Below are positions 27,318 to 37,702 of a stretch of 64,000 nucleotides of DNA, piece after piece. The translations under genes and the position numbers were made by a program. Position 1 is the first letter of the stretch; every line of letters starts with the position of its first letter. Source of the stretch: Bacteroidota bacterium (GTDB lineage: Bacteria; Bacteroidota; Bacteroidia; B-17B0; Aurantibacillaceae); assembly GCA_018267475.1 (NCBI GenBank), contig JAFDYI010000025.1, positions 1-64,000 of the forward strand, in the 5' to 3' direction. The notes under the pieces were generated by a model. That model was not told where the DNA came from. It worked only from the letters and a program-made list of their open reading frames with translations, and searched no databases.

Positions 27318-29234
27318 TTACTCTTTTATTATTTTCTGCGTATAAACATGAGTTTCTGAAATTATTTTTAGGTAGTAGGTGCCTGCCGCATACTCTTGAA
27401 CCGGTATGGAAAAATGATTTTCAGCCGGAGTAAAACTTAGTATTTTTTGTCCTAACACGTTATATAATTCTACACTTTGCGGAAAAGTAGAAAAATTATT
27501 TACTTCTACATTTATTTGTGTACTGCTGGGGTTTGGATAGGCTATTACCTTTTGCAGACTGCGCAAATAGGCATACTCGTTCATCACTTTATTTTTTGCT
27601 GAGATGAGGCTAAGCTGCGGGTCTAAAAAAATACTATCTACCTGAAAAGAAAAATTGAAATTAAAAACCTGACCGCTTTGTGTATGATTTAAAACAATCG
27701 TAGTGTCTTTGTTTTGGCCTTTAAACCTAACGGGCACCGGCATACTAAAAAAAGAAACCGAAGGGTGTGAGGTGCTTTGATTCAAGGTTATTTTCATGTG
27801 GTTATTCGCATCTTGGTTGTATAGCAATAAATAAGAGGGATAGCCCTGCCCATAAAACCATTGTGTAAAAAAGGTATTCAAGGATATACCAGAAACGCTT
27901 TCTAAATGTTGTTGCAATTTGCTTGTTTGTGCAAAAGAGTAAGCCAGTCCTAAATCGTTTAGGTAGCTTCGTATGCCGCTAAAAAAAAGGCTGTCGCCCA
28001 GCATACAACGCAGCATGTGCAGCAAGTAGGCGCCCTTGTTGTACGTAAGTCGGCCATCAAAAATCCGAGCCACATTGGTTGTGTCATCTACGTAAACCGA
28101 ACCATCGGGTGCCGAAACAATGCTATTGATGGTGGCTGTTTTCCAAGTGTCAAAATACCCTTTTCCTTGTAGCATCGTCAGGCTTAAAGCCGAGCAATAC
28201 ACGGCAAAACCTTCGTTAAGCCATATATCGCGCCAGGTGCCACAGGTAATTCTATCGCCAAACCATTGATGCGCCAACTCGTGTGCTAAGAGTAAAATAT
28301 CAAAACTTCCCACAAAACTCATTGTTTGATGCTCCATGCCACCGCCCCAGCCAAACTGAGCGTGCCCGTATTTTTCATCGGAAAAAGAATAAGGCACAAA
28401 CAAACTATCGTAATAGTGAATGGCTTTTAGCAAAGCCCCATCGGTTTGCCTAGATGCAAGGCTATCTTCGGGATACACGTAATAAAGTACCGGTAGTTTT
28501 CCTAATTGCAGCGGCACCGTATCTTCATAAGAAGCGTAGTTAGTAACAGCCTGCGCTATAAGATAGGCCGCAATGGGGTGTTTGTGTTTCCAATGGTAGG
28601 TTTGGTTGGTGCCCTGTGGTATAATTTGTTTCAGCACTCCATTGCCGGCGGCTTTATTTCCTAGGGGAACGGTTATGTAGGTATCTATAGAGTCGGCCTT
28701 ATCATTCAAAGTCATTTTGCACGGAAACCAGTCGCGGGCGCCGTAAGGCTCTGATAAGGTCCAAATAACAGGACTGTTATTAGAGCCATGCGTACTTTGT
28801 TTAAACGAGCCCATGCCTGTAGCCTGTGGTACGCCGTGGTAAAAAACAGTAAGCGAATCGGGGGCGCTTAAAGTGCTGGCAAATTTTATTTGCAATACAT
28901 CGCCTGTTTGTTGGGAAAAAGGAGTGCGCGTGTGATGATACCAAACACTATCAATGCTTAACGAAATAGACGCATCCATCTGTAAGGAATCAATAGGAGT
29001 TTGAGGAATAAAAAACATCGTAACGCTTCCGGAAATATAATTGATAGAAGGGTTAGTGTTCCAGCAAAAACGATAGTAGGTTACATCATACGTATTGCTG
29101 ATAGCGCAAGACGCAGGGGCTTGCTGTCTTGCTATAAAATGGTTTTTCTCCTGTTCGCTAATAGAAAAAGCGACCTGCTGTGCTTGCAGCACACCTACAA
29201 AAAACAGCAACAATACCAGAATGCGTTTCTTCAT
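27318..29234 (-). CDS. Secreted M1-family zinc aminopeptidase, T9SS type A sorting
   Basis: A 638-residue metallopeptidase. Signal peptide KKRILVLLLFFVGVLQAQQ, M1 N-terminal beta domain, the substrate motif as GGGMEHQT, zinc motif HELAHQWFGD followed 18 residues on by the third ligand in LNEGFA (about residue 320-345), and the catalytic-Tyr region. The C-terminal 80 residues (AYPNPSSTQINVE to the end) form a type A T9SS sorting domain. Start ATG 29234 is chosen because it begins at the signal peptide; an upstream in-frame ATG at 29273 adds 13 polar residues. Expected to act outside the cell on peptides. Confidence 0.92.
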   Translation of the reverse strand: MKKRILVLLLFFVGVLQAQQVAFSISEQEKNHFIARQQAPASCAISNTYDVTYYRFCWNTNPSINYISGSVTMFFIPQTPIDSLQMDASISLSIDSVWYHHTRTPFSQQTGDVLQIKFASTLSAPDSLTVFYHGVPQATGMGSFKQSTHGSNNSPVIWTLSEPYGARDWFPCKMTLNDKADSIDTYITVPLGNKAAGNGVLKQIIPQGTNQTYHWKHKHPIAAYLIAQAVTNYASYEDTVPLQLGKLPVLYYVYPEDSLASRQTDGALLKAIHYYDSLFVPYSFSDEKYGHAQFGWGGGMEHQTMSFVGSFDILLLAHELAHQWFGDRITCGTWRDIWLNEGFAVYCSALSLTMLQGKGYFDTWKTATINSIVSAPDGSVYVDDTTNVARIFDGRLTYNKGAYLLHMLRCMLGDSLFFSGIRSYLNDLGLAYSFAQTSKLQQHLESVSGISLNTFFTQWFYGQGYPSYLLLYNQDANNHMKITLNQSTSHPSVSFFSMPVPVRFKGQNKDTTIVLNHTQSGQVFNFNFSFQVDSIFLDPQLSLISAKNKVMNEYAYLRSLQKVIAYPNPSSTQINVEVNNFSTFPQSVELYNVLGQKILSFTPAENHFSIPVQEYAAGTYYLKIISETHVYTQKIIKE

Positions 29235-29422
29235 CACAATAAAGGTACAACATTTACCCGTATGTGCATTCATTTATTTTTTGCAAATGCTAAAAAAAGC
29301 TAAAAGCATGGAGTTCCGATTCTACAAAAGCAAATGAACTGCATTTTTCCATGAAAAGGCAAAGCATTATGTGGAAGGGTTTTTATTGAAAATTTAAAAA
29401 CAGCTTCTTAAATAATAAAAAC

Positions 29423-29430
29423 TACCTTTG
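29423..29430 (+). promoter_or_regulatory. -7 element TACCTTTG before the SpoIIE gene
   Basis: Exact TAnnTTTG match ending 5 bp before the ATG at 29436; predicted transcription start near 29435, so the message would be essentially leaderless. No clear -33 box. Confidence 0.6.
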
Positions 29431-29435
29431 CTTTC

Positions 29436-31646
29436 ATGTCTATCTCCAAGAAAACAAAAACAGCCCTGTACTTTTCTATCGGGTTTTTCCTCTTTTTCTC
29501 GCTGCTGGCCGTGCTAAAAAATATGTTTCAAAGCACAGAGCCCGATAATAAAGCCTTTAAAGTTACCTCCATACAATACATAAAAAAAAGCAACCCGTTT
29601 ACAGAATGGAAATACAGCCCCTACGACAGCACGCAGTATGCCTTGCCCGCCTATAACGATGCCTTGTGGAAAAATACAAACCCGGAACTAAACCCCGACT
29701 CGGTACCGCATGCCTTGTTTGATAAAGTGCTTTGGTTTAGGTGTTTTTTTAAAATACCCGATTCACTCACAAAAAAAGTGTTAGCCATAAATATAAAACA
29801 CTACGGTGCTTCTGAAATATACCTTGATGGAAAATTGCAAAGAAAATTTGGCAAAATAGCTCCTCAAAAAAAAGATGGTTACGCTTTTATTCCCGATATG
29901 CCTATTATTTTTGCATTAGCCGATACCTTGCCGCATGTATTAGCTATTCGTTATTTTAATAACAGAGCCGTAGAGTATCGCAATAAATACGAGGAGTTTG
30001 TTGGAGGTTTTACGGCCGAACTATATCATAATCCTTACAAGGCTATTAAAGAAAATTCATTAAGCGGAACCATGTCATTTATTTCCCTATGTTTATTTGG
30101 ATTTCTATTTACATTAGGCTTAATACATTTTTTATTGTATTTGTTTTATCGCAAACAAAAAGAAAACGCCTATTTTGCAGTGTTTATGTTCTGTTTTTCA
30201 TCTGTAATGATAAAACCCTTTGCGTTTAGCGTAATAACCAACCCCTTCTTAAACCTTTTTTATACCTACCACAGCTTAGTATTTCCTATGTTGGCTTTGG
30301 TGTCACTCATAGCCTGTATGCAGATACTGTTTACTCCTCCTTATCTAAAAGTAGTTTTTGTAATAGCTTGCATCTTAGGTTTATTTACCTGGTTTACAGA
30401 TCATATCTCAGCTTTGTCCACACTTGATTTTTCCGCATGGTTTATACTCGTTATTTTTACCTGTGTAGAGTGTATGCGTGCTATTATAGTAGGATTTAGG
30501 AGAAAACAAGAAGGTGTAAAAATAATAGGGATAGGAGTTATTGTTTTTTTAGTTGTAATCATTAGTTACTTTTCAATCATAGCTATTCTCTCTGACGGGG
30601 ATATTGACGTAGCGGTTAATGGTTTTAAAGGAGTTGTCATACTTTTAGTTTTACTAATTGCTATTACTAGCGTTCCCCTTTCTATGAGTATCTACTTGGC
30701 GCGTAACTTTGCTCGTACCAACATCCATTTGCAAAGTAAGCTAGAAGAAGTAGAGCAACTTTCGGAAAAATCGCTTCAGCAAGAAAAAGAAAAACAACAT
30801 ATTTTATCTGTACAAAACGAAATGCTGGAACAAAAAGTTACCGAGCGCACCGCCGAGGTAGTACAACAAAAAACCTTATTAGAAATAAAAAACAAAGAAA
30901 TAACGGATAGCATTACCTACGCCAAACGCATACAAAACGCCATACTGCCCAACCCCAAAAAATGGCAAACACTGCTGCCTCATAGTTTTGTATTGTATCA
31001 ACCCAAAGATATTGTAGCCGGCGATTTTTATTGGTTAGAAGAAACCGCACAATACCTCTACATTGCCGCTGCCGACTGCACCGGCCACGGCGTTCCGGGC
31101 GCTATGGTAAGCGTGGTGTGCAGCAGCGCCCTTAGCAAAGCCGTGTTAGAAGAAAAACAAACCGAAACCCATGCCATATTAGATGCTACCCGTCGTTTGG
31201 TATTAGAACAATTAGGCAAAAGCGAAGAAAAAATACGCGACGGCATGGATATTTGCCTGATACGCATCAACAAAAACAACCGCAAGCACATACAATACAG
31301 CGGAGCCAACAGGCCGCTATACATAAGCAATGCGCAAGGCGAACTGCAAGAACTCAAGCCGGACAAACAACCCATTGGTCAGTATGAAAACGAAAAGCCT
31401 TTTACCCAGCAAGAACTTGTTTTAAATGAAAACGATACCTTGTACTTGCTTACCGATGGCTATGCCGACCAATTTGGCGGCGATAACAACAAAAAGTTTA
31501 GCAGCAAAGCCCTAAAAAAACTCATGACCGAAAACGCTCACAAAACCATAGAAGAGCAGCGCCTTATTTTTACCCAAGCTTTTTTTAGTTGGCGCAGCAA
31601 CATAGAGCAAACCGATGATGTAACCTTGTTGGGGGTTAGGGTGTAA
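29436..31646 (+). CDS. 7TM-DISM receptor with SpoIIE-type PP2C phosphatase
   Basis: A 736-residue membrane signalling protein. N-terminal anchor (about 10-28); extracytoplasmic ligand domain with a jelly-roll-like fold (about 45-200); seven membrane helices (about 210-420, 7TM diverse intracellular signalling module); a coiled coil (about 425-495) with KRIQNAILP linker; and a SpoIIE phosphatase (about 505-736) with metal-binding GDFYW, AADCTGHGVPGA, DGMD and DDVTLLGV motifs. These proteins sense an outside signal and dephosphorylate an anti-sigma-antagonist partner; no such partner is adjacent. Flanked on both sides by convergent or divergent T9SS cargo genes. Confidence 0.93.
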   Translation: MSISKKTKTALYFSIGFFLFFSLLAVLKNMFQSTEPDNKAFKVTSIQYIKKSNPFTEWKYSPYDSTQYALPAYNDALWKNTNPELNPDSVPHALFDKVLWFRCFFKIPDSLTKKVLAINIKHYGASEIYLDGKLQRKFGKIAPQKKDGYAFIPDMPIIFALADTLPHVLAIRYFNNRAVEYRNKYEEFVGGFTAELYHNPYKAIKENSLSGTMSFISLCLFGFLFTLGLIHFLLYLFYRKQKENAYFAVFMFCFSSVMIKPFAFSVITNPFLNLFYTYHSLVFPMLALVSLIACMQILFTPPYLKVVFVIACILGLFTWFTDHISALSTLDFSAWFILVIFTCVECMRAIIVGFRRKQEGVKIIGIGVIVFLVVIISYFSIIAILSDGDIDVAVNGFKGVVILLVLLIAITSVPLSMSIYLARNFARTNIHLQSKLEEVEQLSEKSLQQEKEKQHILSVQNEMLEQKVTERTAEVVQQKTLLEIKNKEITDSITYAKRIQNAILPNPKKWQTLLPHSFVLYQPKDIVAGDFYWLEETAQYLYIAAADCTGHGVPGAMVSVVCSSALSKAVLEEKQTETHAILDATRRLVLEQLGKSEEKIRDGMDICLIRINKNNRKHIQYSGANRPLYISNAQGELQELKPDKQPIGQYENEKPFTQQELVLNENDTLYLLTDGYADQFGGDNNKKFSSKALKKLMTENAHKTIEEQRLIFTQAFFSWRSNIEQTDDVTLLGVRV

Positions 31647-31657
31647 AACTTATACAA

Positions 31658-33343
31658 CTAATGCTGTACCATTATTTTCCTAACAATAGCACCTATTCTT
31701 ATAAAATATACACCATTTGGTAGCGTAGAAACATCAATAGGAGAACTTTGTTTATCCATTACCCTGTTCCCAATTACATCATAAACAGCTACGTTTTCAA
31801 GTGGTTTTTCTCCTAACGTCACTTGCAAAATAGAAGCAACAGGATTAGGGTACAGCTCTAAATTTTGGTTATTGGTTAGTTGTTCAATGCCTGCCATAGT
31901 GCTATTTATCACCTGGACATGTATGACACTTTGTGTTCTATATACACTATCATTCTGACAAACCTCTATCGAATCATTGCAACCTCCAATACCCCAGCCT
32001 GTAGCACATATTTGATACAACCCCGGAACTGTATAAGTGTGTGAAGGCGATAAACCATAAGTGTAAGTGCCATCGCCCCAATTCCATCTAGCAGTTGAAA
32101 CATTAGAATATGTTGCTACTACTTGCCAATACCCGGGATATAGCGAAGTGTGAGAAAAACTAATTTGTGGAGGCTGGCAAGGCGAATTTATATTAATTTG
32201 AAAAGATTTTCTAGCTATACAAGCCGTATTGTTACAAAACACAATAACTGAATCGTAAAAAAAACCGGTTGTAGAATACGTGTAAGTATGAGAAGTTGAT
32301 AAAGAAGATGCGTGTACACTATCTATAAAAGTAGGATGCCCGTATCCATAAGTAATCTCGTAATAAAAAACAGTATCTAAAGGGTTAGGGCTTGTTGCCG
32401 AAATAGAAAAAGTAACAACTCCACCAGCTCCTACTGTATAAGTTACGTTTGACAGAATAGAACATCCCGTAGCGTTTGATATAGGAACGAAAGAATGAGT
32501 TGTAGCCGAGCAAGAGGGGTGTAGGGAGTCATATACCTGTAAACTAACCTGGAACGAACTATTAGCTGGATATTGAACCGTTGGGCTAGGAGTAGTGGTG
32601 TACGTAGCTGATAGTAAATAAGAGCTGCCAAAACTCCAGCTATACTTGGTTGTAGCGGGTATATTTGTAGAAGTGCTTGTAAAATGGACGATACCATTAT
32701 TTCCTAGTGAATACACAAAAGAAGCCTGGGGGGTGCTGCAAGAATACGCGTTGGCAATAGTAAACGTAGTGGTGTAAGTACTGGCGCAAGCCCCATTTGT
32801 ATCAATAGCTTGATACGTAACCGTGTAGGTGCCGTTATTAGGAAAGATATAAGCGTGGGTAGCTGCATTAACCGTATCGTATGGATAATTTGGATTAGAG
32901 AAAAAAAAGTAACTGTACACGGTGTTGGTTGAGGTACCTACTGATGCGTCTGAAAAAGTAATTAGTCCATTAGCGCCTAATGTGTATGTGCAGTGTGCTT
33001 GTAAATTACAGGGGCTGGCATTGGTAATAGTAATAGCTTGAACAAATTGTCTATGGCAACTCATAGAAGTATCTGATACAGAAGAATCGCCCGTTATGGT
33101 AAGGGAAACCGAGTACGTACCATTATAAGCAAACGTATGTGTAGCGTTTTCTACTAGACTAGTGGTGTTATCTCCAAAATTCCATGTATAATGTGTATTA
33201 ATAGGTAAATTAGAAGAGGTATTAGTAAAATTAATCTGACCCGAAACCCCTAAGGTATAGGTATAGTTTACTACTAAATTGCATTGAGACCAACCAATGG
33301 TGTATGCAAACAGCAATACGATAAAAATACGTGCTTTTTTCAT
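31658..33343 (-). CDS. Secreted multi-PKD protein, T9SS type A sorting
   Basis: A 561-residue protein: signal peptide ARIFIVLLFAYTIGWSQ, four or more PKD-type repeats each beginning with a CNL/CSI..YTLGxxGxIxFT block and containing WNFGDN / WSFGSS / WNWGDG turns, then a type A sorting domain (LYPNPVASILQV to the end, about 485-561). The internal repeats are similar to each other, which suggests duplication. Export by T9SS is expected; the ligand is unknown. Confidence 0.88.
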   Translation of the reverse strand: MKKARIFIVLLFAYTIGWSQCNLVVNYTYTLGVSGQINFTNTSSNLPINTHYTWNFGDNTTSLVENATHTFAYNGTYSVSLTITGDSSVSDTSMSCHRQFVQAITITNASPCNLQAHCTYTLGANGLITFSDASVGTSTNTVYSYFFFSNPNYPYDTVNAATHAYIFPNNGTYTVTYQAIDTNGACASTYTTTFTIANAYSCSTPQASFVYSLGNNGIVHFTSTSTNIPATTKYSWSFGSSYLLSATYTTTPSPTVQYPANSSFQVSLQVYDSLHPSCSATTHSFVPISNATGCSILSNVTYTVGAGGVVTFSISATSPNPLDTVFYYEITYGYGHPTFIDSVHASSLSTSHTYTYSTTGFFYDSVIVFCNNTACIARKSFQININSPCQPPQISFSHTSLYPGYWQVVATYSNVSTARWNWGDGTYTYGLSPSHTYTVPGLYQICATGWGIGGCNDSIEVCQNDSVYRTQSVIHVQVINSTMAGIEQLTNNQNLELYPNPVASILQVTLGEKPLENVAVYDVIGNRVMDKQSSPIDVSTLPNGVYFIRIGAIVRKIMVQH

Positions 33344-33365
33344 AAGGTTTTTTTATGATGTATTA

Positions 33366-33373
33366 CAAAGGTA
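33366..33373 (-). promoter_or_regulatory. -7 element TACCTTTG before the multi-PKD gene
   Basis: Minus-strand TACCTTTG; predicted transcription start near 33361, leader about 18 nt. Confidence 0.5.
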
Positions 33374-33484
33374 TAATAAAAAGAGCGAGTTAAAAAACAA
33401 ATAATTGTTAAAAAAAGTAATGCTTCTTAAAGTGCAGATAAATTTTGCATAAAACAAACTATTTTAATACTCAAAAAGGTCGCC

Positions 33485-33730
33485 TTATTTTATTTCTTCA
33501 AAATCAATGTATTCGCCGCCTTTATCTGAGTTGGGCTTGCGAGGAACCTCGGCCTGGGTATCTTTTACTTTTACTTCGCCCTCCCGGTTTTGATGGTAAT
33601 AGTGTTGGTGCACGTTTTGTTGGTTTTGGTAAAAAAAAGATTTTCCCTTGCCCGCAGCAGGAGATACCAAACTGTTGTACAATCTATACACAAGCCACAC
33701 AATTACAATCGTCCAAAATACATCTGCCAT
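33485..33730 (-). CDS. DUF4834-like small membrane-anchored protein
   Basis: An 81-residue protein: one N-terminal membrane helix (FWTIVIVWLVYRLYNSLV) and a charged cytoplasmic tail ending in GGEYIDFEEIK. This layout matches DUF4834, a Bacteroidota family of unknown function. Start ATG 33730 puts the helix at the N-terminus; a 13-residue upstream extension is unlikely because the promoter box at 33753-33760 would then overlap it. Confidence 0.75.
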   Translation of the reverse strand: MADVFWTIVIVWLVYRLYNSLVSPAAGKGKSFFYQNQQNVHQHYYHQNREGEVKVKDTQAEVPRKPNSDKGGEYIDFEEIK

Positions 33731-33752
33731 GCTTCTTTCATTAAAAACAGCA

Positions 33753-33784
33753 CAAAGGTAGCAAATCAAAAGGCTTGCCTCAAA
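33753..33784 (-). promoter_or_regulatory. Promoter of the DUF4834-like gene
   Basis: Minus-strand TTTG (33781-33784), 20-bp spacer, TACCTTTG (33753-33760); predicted transcription start near 33748. Confidence 0.65.
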
Positions 33785-33898
33785 AAATCCTACCGACTTT
33801 TTAAGCCCTCTTGCCTATTTTTTCGTTTTTTTAAGATTTATTACCTTTTTCGTTTCTTCTTTTTTTTGTATTTTTACCCTGTTAAATCTCCATAAAAA

Positions 33899-34612
33899 GT
33901 GCCGGCTAAAAAAAAAAATGTACAAATCCTCCTTTCGCTTATAGCTTTCTGCTTGGGCTTTATTTTATCTTGCAAAAAAGATGTAGTGGCAACTCCACCC
34001 GATTTGGGCTATAATTACTATCCCGGAACCATAAAAAGCTATATCATCTACGATGTAGATTCTATTATTTACCGCCAGGTACAGGGCGACACACTTAGCT
34101 TTCATTTTCAGATAAAAGAGGTGATGGACTCGCTAATAACCGACAATCAAAACCGCCCTACTATCAAAATTATTAGATACAAGCGCCAGTACAGCAGCCC
34201 CAATTGGATATTGCAGCGTGTATGGGTAGCCAATAAAAACACGACCGATGTAGAAGTAGTAGAAGAAAATATACGATACACCAAATTGGCTTTCCCCGCA
34301 GGGGCCGGCAAACAATGGAACGGATTGGCTTGGGCAGATAGCACACCGGTACAAAACTATATATATGCCAACTACGATGTGCCCCTTACTTTAAACGGAA
34401 ACTATTTTAGCAAATCGCTTACGGTAAACCAATTGTATGCCGGAAACAAATTATATTATCAAAATTTTTACGAGCAGTATGCCCGCGGAGTAGGTCTTAT
34501 TTGCAAATATCAAGTAAGCTACACCTACCCCAACACCTTTCCTTTAGATTCCGGAAAAATTATAGGAGGTAAATACTATGTCATGAACATCAATTCGTAC
34601 GGAAATGAATAA
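33899..34612 (+). CDS. Hypothetical lipoprotein
   Basis: A 237-residue protein starting with GTG, with a signal peptide and lipobox ILSC (Cys about 25). The mature part is rich in aromatic and polar residues (YNYYPGTIKSYIIYDVDSI) and looks like a beta-rich domain of a Bacteroidota lipoprotein family that I cannot name. Its stop overlaps the start of the subtilase gene by 8 bp, so the two are co-translated; a shared envelope or secretion role is inferred. Confidence 0.75.
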   Translation: MPAKKKNVQILLSLIAFCLGFILSCKKDVVATPPDLGYNYYPGTIKSYIIYDVDSIIYRQVQGDTLSFHFQIKEVMDSLITDNQNRPTIKIIRYKRQYSSPNWILQRVWVANKNTTDVEVVEENIRYTKLAFPAGAGKQWNGLAWADSTPVQNYIYANYDVPLTLNGNYFSKSLTVNQLYAGNKLYYQNFYEQYARGVGLICKYQVSYTYPNTFPLDSGKIIGGKYYVMNINSYGNE

Positions 34613-36275
34613 TAAAAAAAATACCGACGCCTTTTTTTCCTTTAAAAAAGGATGGGTTGGCTTTCTGTTTTTATGCAACATCTCTGCTTTTTCGCAAGTA
34701 TCTTTTTCGCGCTACTGGGTGGGCTTTACAGACAAAAACGGCAGCCCGTATAGCGTATCAACTCCTTTATCATTTTTATCGCAACGTGCTATAAACCGCC
34801 GCACGCATCAGGGTTTTTCCATCACTGCTCAAGATTTTCCGGTTAATCCTAATTATATACAACAGGTACGCGCCACCGGCGCTTTAGTGATGTGTCGCAG
34901 TCGTTGGTTTAACGGAGTAGTAATCCGCATTAGCGACTCAGCCCAGCTGCTGGCGGTGCAGGCGCTAAGTTGCGTACAAAATACCAAACCCTTAGCAAAA
35001 ACATTACCGTCCAAACCTCACATTCCTTACGCCGTACAAGGCAACACAAATGAGCGAACAGAGGCAACACAAAGCAATGTATTTAACTATGGTGCCAGTC
35101 AAGGACAAATTTATTTACTGAATGGCCAATGTTTGCACAATCAAAACTACAACGGTTCGGGTATGCAAATAGCCGTGATTGACGATGGTTTTATCGGCTC
35201 GCCCACCATGAGTGTGTTTGATAGTTTGTGGCATAACCATCAGGTACTGGCTTCGCACGATTTTTTTAACGATAGCGATACCCTGGCCTACACCGAAGGC
35301 GGGCATGGTTCGGAGGTGCTGTCCTGCATGGCTTCTAACCTTAGCGGGCAGTTAGTAGGTACGGCTCCTTACGCCCACTATTATTTATTACGCAGCGAGA
35401 TAGACAGTACCGAAAAATTAGTAGAAGAATACCAATGGGTTTCAGCTATTGAATATGCGGATAGCTCCGGAGCTGATGTAGTAAATTCTTCTTTAGGCTA
35501 TACCCAGTTTGATGATGCCTTTATGAATCATACCTGGGCCGATTTAAACGGACGAACCTCGGTAGCCAGCATGTCGGCTACCTTAGCCGCGCGGCGCGGC
35601 ATGATAGTTTGTGTAGCTGCCGGCAACGAAGGCAACAACGCCTGGAGAAAAATATCGGTACCAGCCGATGCAGACAGTATTTTAGCGGTAGGGGCTACCG
35701 ATTCTAATGGAAATTACGCCAATTTCAGCTCGGTGGGCAACACCGCCGATGGGCGCATAAAACCCGATGTGGCGGCTCAAGGAGTGAATACCGCTTTATG
35801 CTTTACCTCCAACAGCATTGCTACCGGCAACGGAACTTCTTTTGCTTCGCCTACAATAGCTGGTTTAGCCGCTTGTTTGTGGCAGGGCAACCCCAGTAAA
35901 ACCAATATGCAAATTATACAGGCTATTAAGCAAAGTGCTTCGCAGTACAGCCATCCGGATTCATTAAAAGGATACGGCATTCCTAATTTTTGTATTGCCG
36001 ACCAAATTTTAAAAGGTACTTATGATATTGCTAAAATAAAAAACAACACAACTTTGATGCAAGTGTTTCCCAACCCATCTCATAACGTATTGTATGTAAT
36101 TACACCAGAGGCTATGAACACAAATGAACTACAAATACTCAATACCTTAGGAGAGCTTATGCAAGTACCTTTAGAAAACAAAGGACAAGAAAACGTGTTT
36201 GATATATCTGCTTTGCCCAATGGAGTTTATTTTATTCGAACAGAAAACGCCGTAAAAAAGTTTATTAAACAGTAA
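34605..36275 (+). CDS. Subtilisin-like serine protease (S8), T9SS type A sorting
   Basis: A 556-residue secreted protease. Signal segment GWVGFLFLCNISAFSQ (15-30), catalytic D193 (AVIDDGF), H234 (GGHGSEV), oxyanion N341 (AAGNEG) and S412 (GTSFASP), then a type A sorting domain (about 478-556, VFPNPSHNVLYV to FIKQ). The N-terminal 160 residues form a non-standard propeptide. It should be exported by T9SS. Overlaps the upstream lipoprotein gene by 8 bp. Confidence 0.93.
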   Translation: MNNKKNTDAFFSFKKGWVGFLFLCNISAFSQVSFSRYWVGFTDKNGSPYSVSTPLSFLSQRAINRRTHQGFSITAQDFPVNPNYIQQVRATGALVMCRSRWFNGVVIRISDSAQLLAVQALSCVQNTKPLAKTLPSKPHIPYAVQGNTNERTEATQSNVFNYGASQGQIYLLNGQCLHNQNYNGSGMQIAVIDDGFIGSPTMSVFDSLWHNHQVLASHDFFNDSDTLAYTEGGHGSEVLSCMASNLSGQLVGTAPYAHYYLLRSEIDSTEKLVEEYQWVSAIEYADSSGADVVNSSLGYTQFDDAFMNHTWADLNGRTSVASMSATLAARRGMIVCVAAGNEGNNAWRKISVPADADSILAVGATDSNGNYANFSSVGNTADGRIKPDVAAQGVNTALCFTSNSIATGNGTSFASPTIAGLAACLWQGNPSKTNMQIIQAIKQSASQYSHPDSLKGYGIPNFCIADQILKGTYDIAKIKNNTTLMQVFPNPSHNVLYVITPEAMNTNELQILNTLGELMQVPLENKGQENVFDISALPNGVYFIRTENAVKKFIKQ

Positions 36276-36324
36276 GCGTTTAATAAAATATGAAAAAAAG
36301 AACTTTTTAAAAAGGCGAAATCCG

Positions 36325-36332
36325 TACTTTCG
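36325..36332 (+). promoter_or_regulatory. -7 element TACTTTCG before recR
   Basis: One mismatch to TAnnTTTG, ending 5 bp before the GTG start of recR; predicted start near 36337 would give a leaderless message. Confidence 0.45.
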
Positions 36333-36337
36333 CTCTT

Positions 36338-36946
36338 GTGGAATTACCCTCAAAATTATTAGATAGCGCCGTGAACGAATTTTCTCGCCTGCCGGGCGTG
36401 GGCCGTAAAACGGCTTTGCGTTATGCCTTGCATTTGCTTAAAAACGAAAAGCACACCTCGCATAGCTTGGCGCAATCTATTTTAAACATGCGTACTCAAA
36501 TAAAATTTTGCGCACAATGTTACAATATATCCGATACCGATGTCTGCGAAATTTGCTTAAACCTATCGCGTGTACAAACCACTATTTGTGTGGTACAAGA
36601 CGTGCGTGATGTTATGGCTATTGAAAATACCGGTATGTACAGAGGGGTGTATCATGTACTGGGAGGCCTTATTTCGCCTATTGAAGGCATTGGCCCTTCT
36701 GATTTATTTATTGATGTGCTGCTAAAACGAGTGCAAGAAAATAAGGTTAGCGAAATTATTTTTGCTTTAAGTGCCACCACCGAGGGGGATACTACCGCAT
36801 TTTATCTCTCTAAAAAATTACAATCTTTTTCAATCACTATTTCTACGTTGGCGCGTGGTGTTTCGGTAGGCGATGAGTTAGAATATGCCGATGAGATTAC
36901 GCTAGGGCGTTCTTTACAAAACCGTATTCCATACAAGGGGCACTAA
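36338..36946 (+). CDS. recR: Recombination protein RecR
   Basis: A 202-residue DNA-binding protein of the RecFOR pathway that helps load RecA on gapped DNA. N-terminal helix-hairpin-helix [13 protein letters not shown] (about 16-28), Cys4 zinc finger CAQC...CEIC (about 57-72), and the Toprim domain (from about 80). The GTG start is supported by the conserved [18 protein letters not shown] beginning. Its stop codon interlocks with the stop of convergent tpiA (3-bp overlap). Confidence 0.97.
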   Translation: MELPSKLLDSAVNEFSRLPGVGRKTALRYALHLLKNEKHTSHSLAQSILNMRTQIKFCAQCYNISDTDVCEICLNLSRVQTTICVVQDVRDVMAIENTGMYRGVYHVLGGLISPIEGIGPSDLFIDVLLKRVQENKVSEIIFALSATTEGDTTAFYLSKKLQSFSITISTLARGVSVGDELEYADEITLGRSLQNRIPYKGH

Positions 36947-37698
36947 AAAGAATGTGCTATTTTTACGAAATCTTCGGCTATTAACGAAGCCCCTCCTATT
37001 AGTCCGCCGTCCACATCGGGGCAAGCAAACAATTCTTTAGCATTTTTAGCATTGCAGCTACCCCCGTACAAAACACTTATTTTTTGCGCAACAGCAATTC
37101 CGTACTTTTCAGTAAGAGCTAAGCGAATAAAAGCGTGCATTTCTTGTGCTTGATCGGGCGTAGCAGTAAGGCCGGTACCAATAGCCCATACCGGTTCGTA
37201 CGCAATAACAGTACGCAAAACGGCGCTTTCTGATAGATGAAACAAGCTGTTTTGTAATTGGTTTTTTATTACCGTAAAATAATGATGGTTGTTACGCTCT
37301 GCCAGTTGCTCGCCCACACAATATATAGGAGACAAAGAGTGGCCCAGGGCTCTATCTATTTTTTGTTTTAATTGTTCATCATTTTCAAGAAAATACTGGC
37401 GCCTTTCGGAGTGCCCTACCAGCACATAAGAAGCCCCGCAAGAGGCTATGGCGGCAGCGCTGGTTTCTCCGGTAAACGCACCACTTTCTGCGTAATGGCA
37501 ATTTTGTGCTCCTGCAGAAAAAGAAGAAGTGCCCTGAACTAAAGAAGAAACCATACCTAAAAAAGGCATAGGTGGGAAAAATATCTTGGTAACAGCAGCC
37601 TCATCTTTGCAAGAAGATAACACCGCTTCCACAAGATTTTTAGCATCTTCTTGTGTTTTATTCATTTTCCAATTTCCGGCTACTATTTTTTTTCGCAT
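36943..37698 (-). CDS. tpiA: Triosephosphate isomerase
   Basis: A 251-residue TIM-barrel enzyme interconverting dihydroxyacetone phosphate and glyceraldehyde 3-phosphate. GNWKMNK (catalytic Lys about 11), VGHSERR (catalytic His about 97) and [11 protein letters not shown] (catalytic Glu about 169) are all present, with the phosphate-gripping YGGSCNAKN loop near 210. Length normal. Confidence 0.98.
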   Translation of the reverse strand: MRKKIVAGNWKMNKTQEDAKNLVEAVLSSCKDEAAVTKIFFPPMPFLGMVSSLVQGTSSFSAGAQNCHYAESGAFTGETSAAAIASCGASYVLVGHSERRQYFLENDEQLKQKIDRALGHSLSPIYCVGEQLAERNNHHYFTVIKNQLQNSLFHLSESAVLRTVIAYEPVWAIGTGLTATPDQAQEMHAFIRLALTEKYGIAVAQKISVLYGGSCNAKNAKELFACPDVDGGLIGGASLIAEDFVKIAHSF

Positions 37699-37702
37699 GT
37701 TT

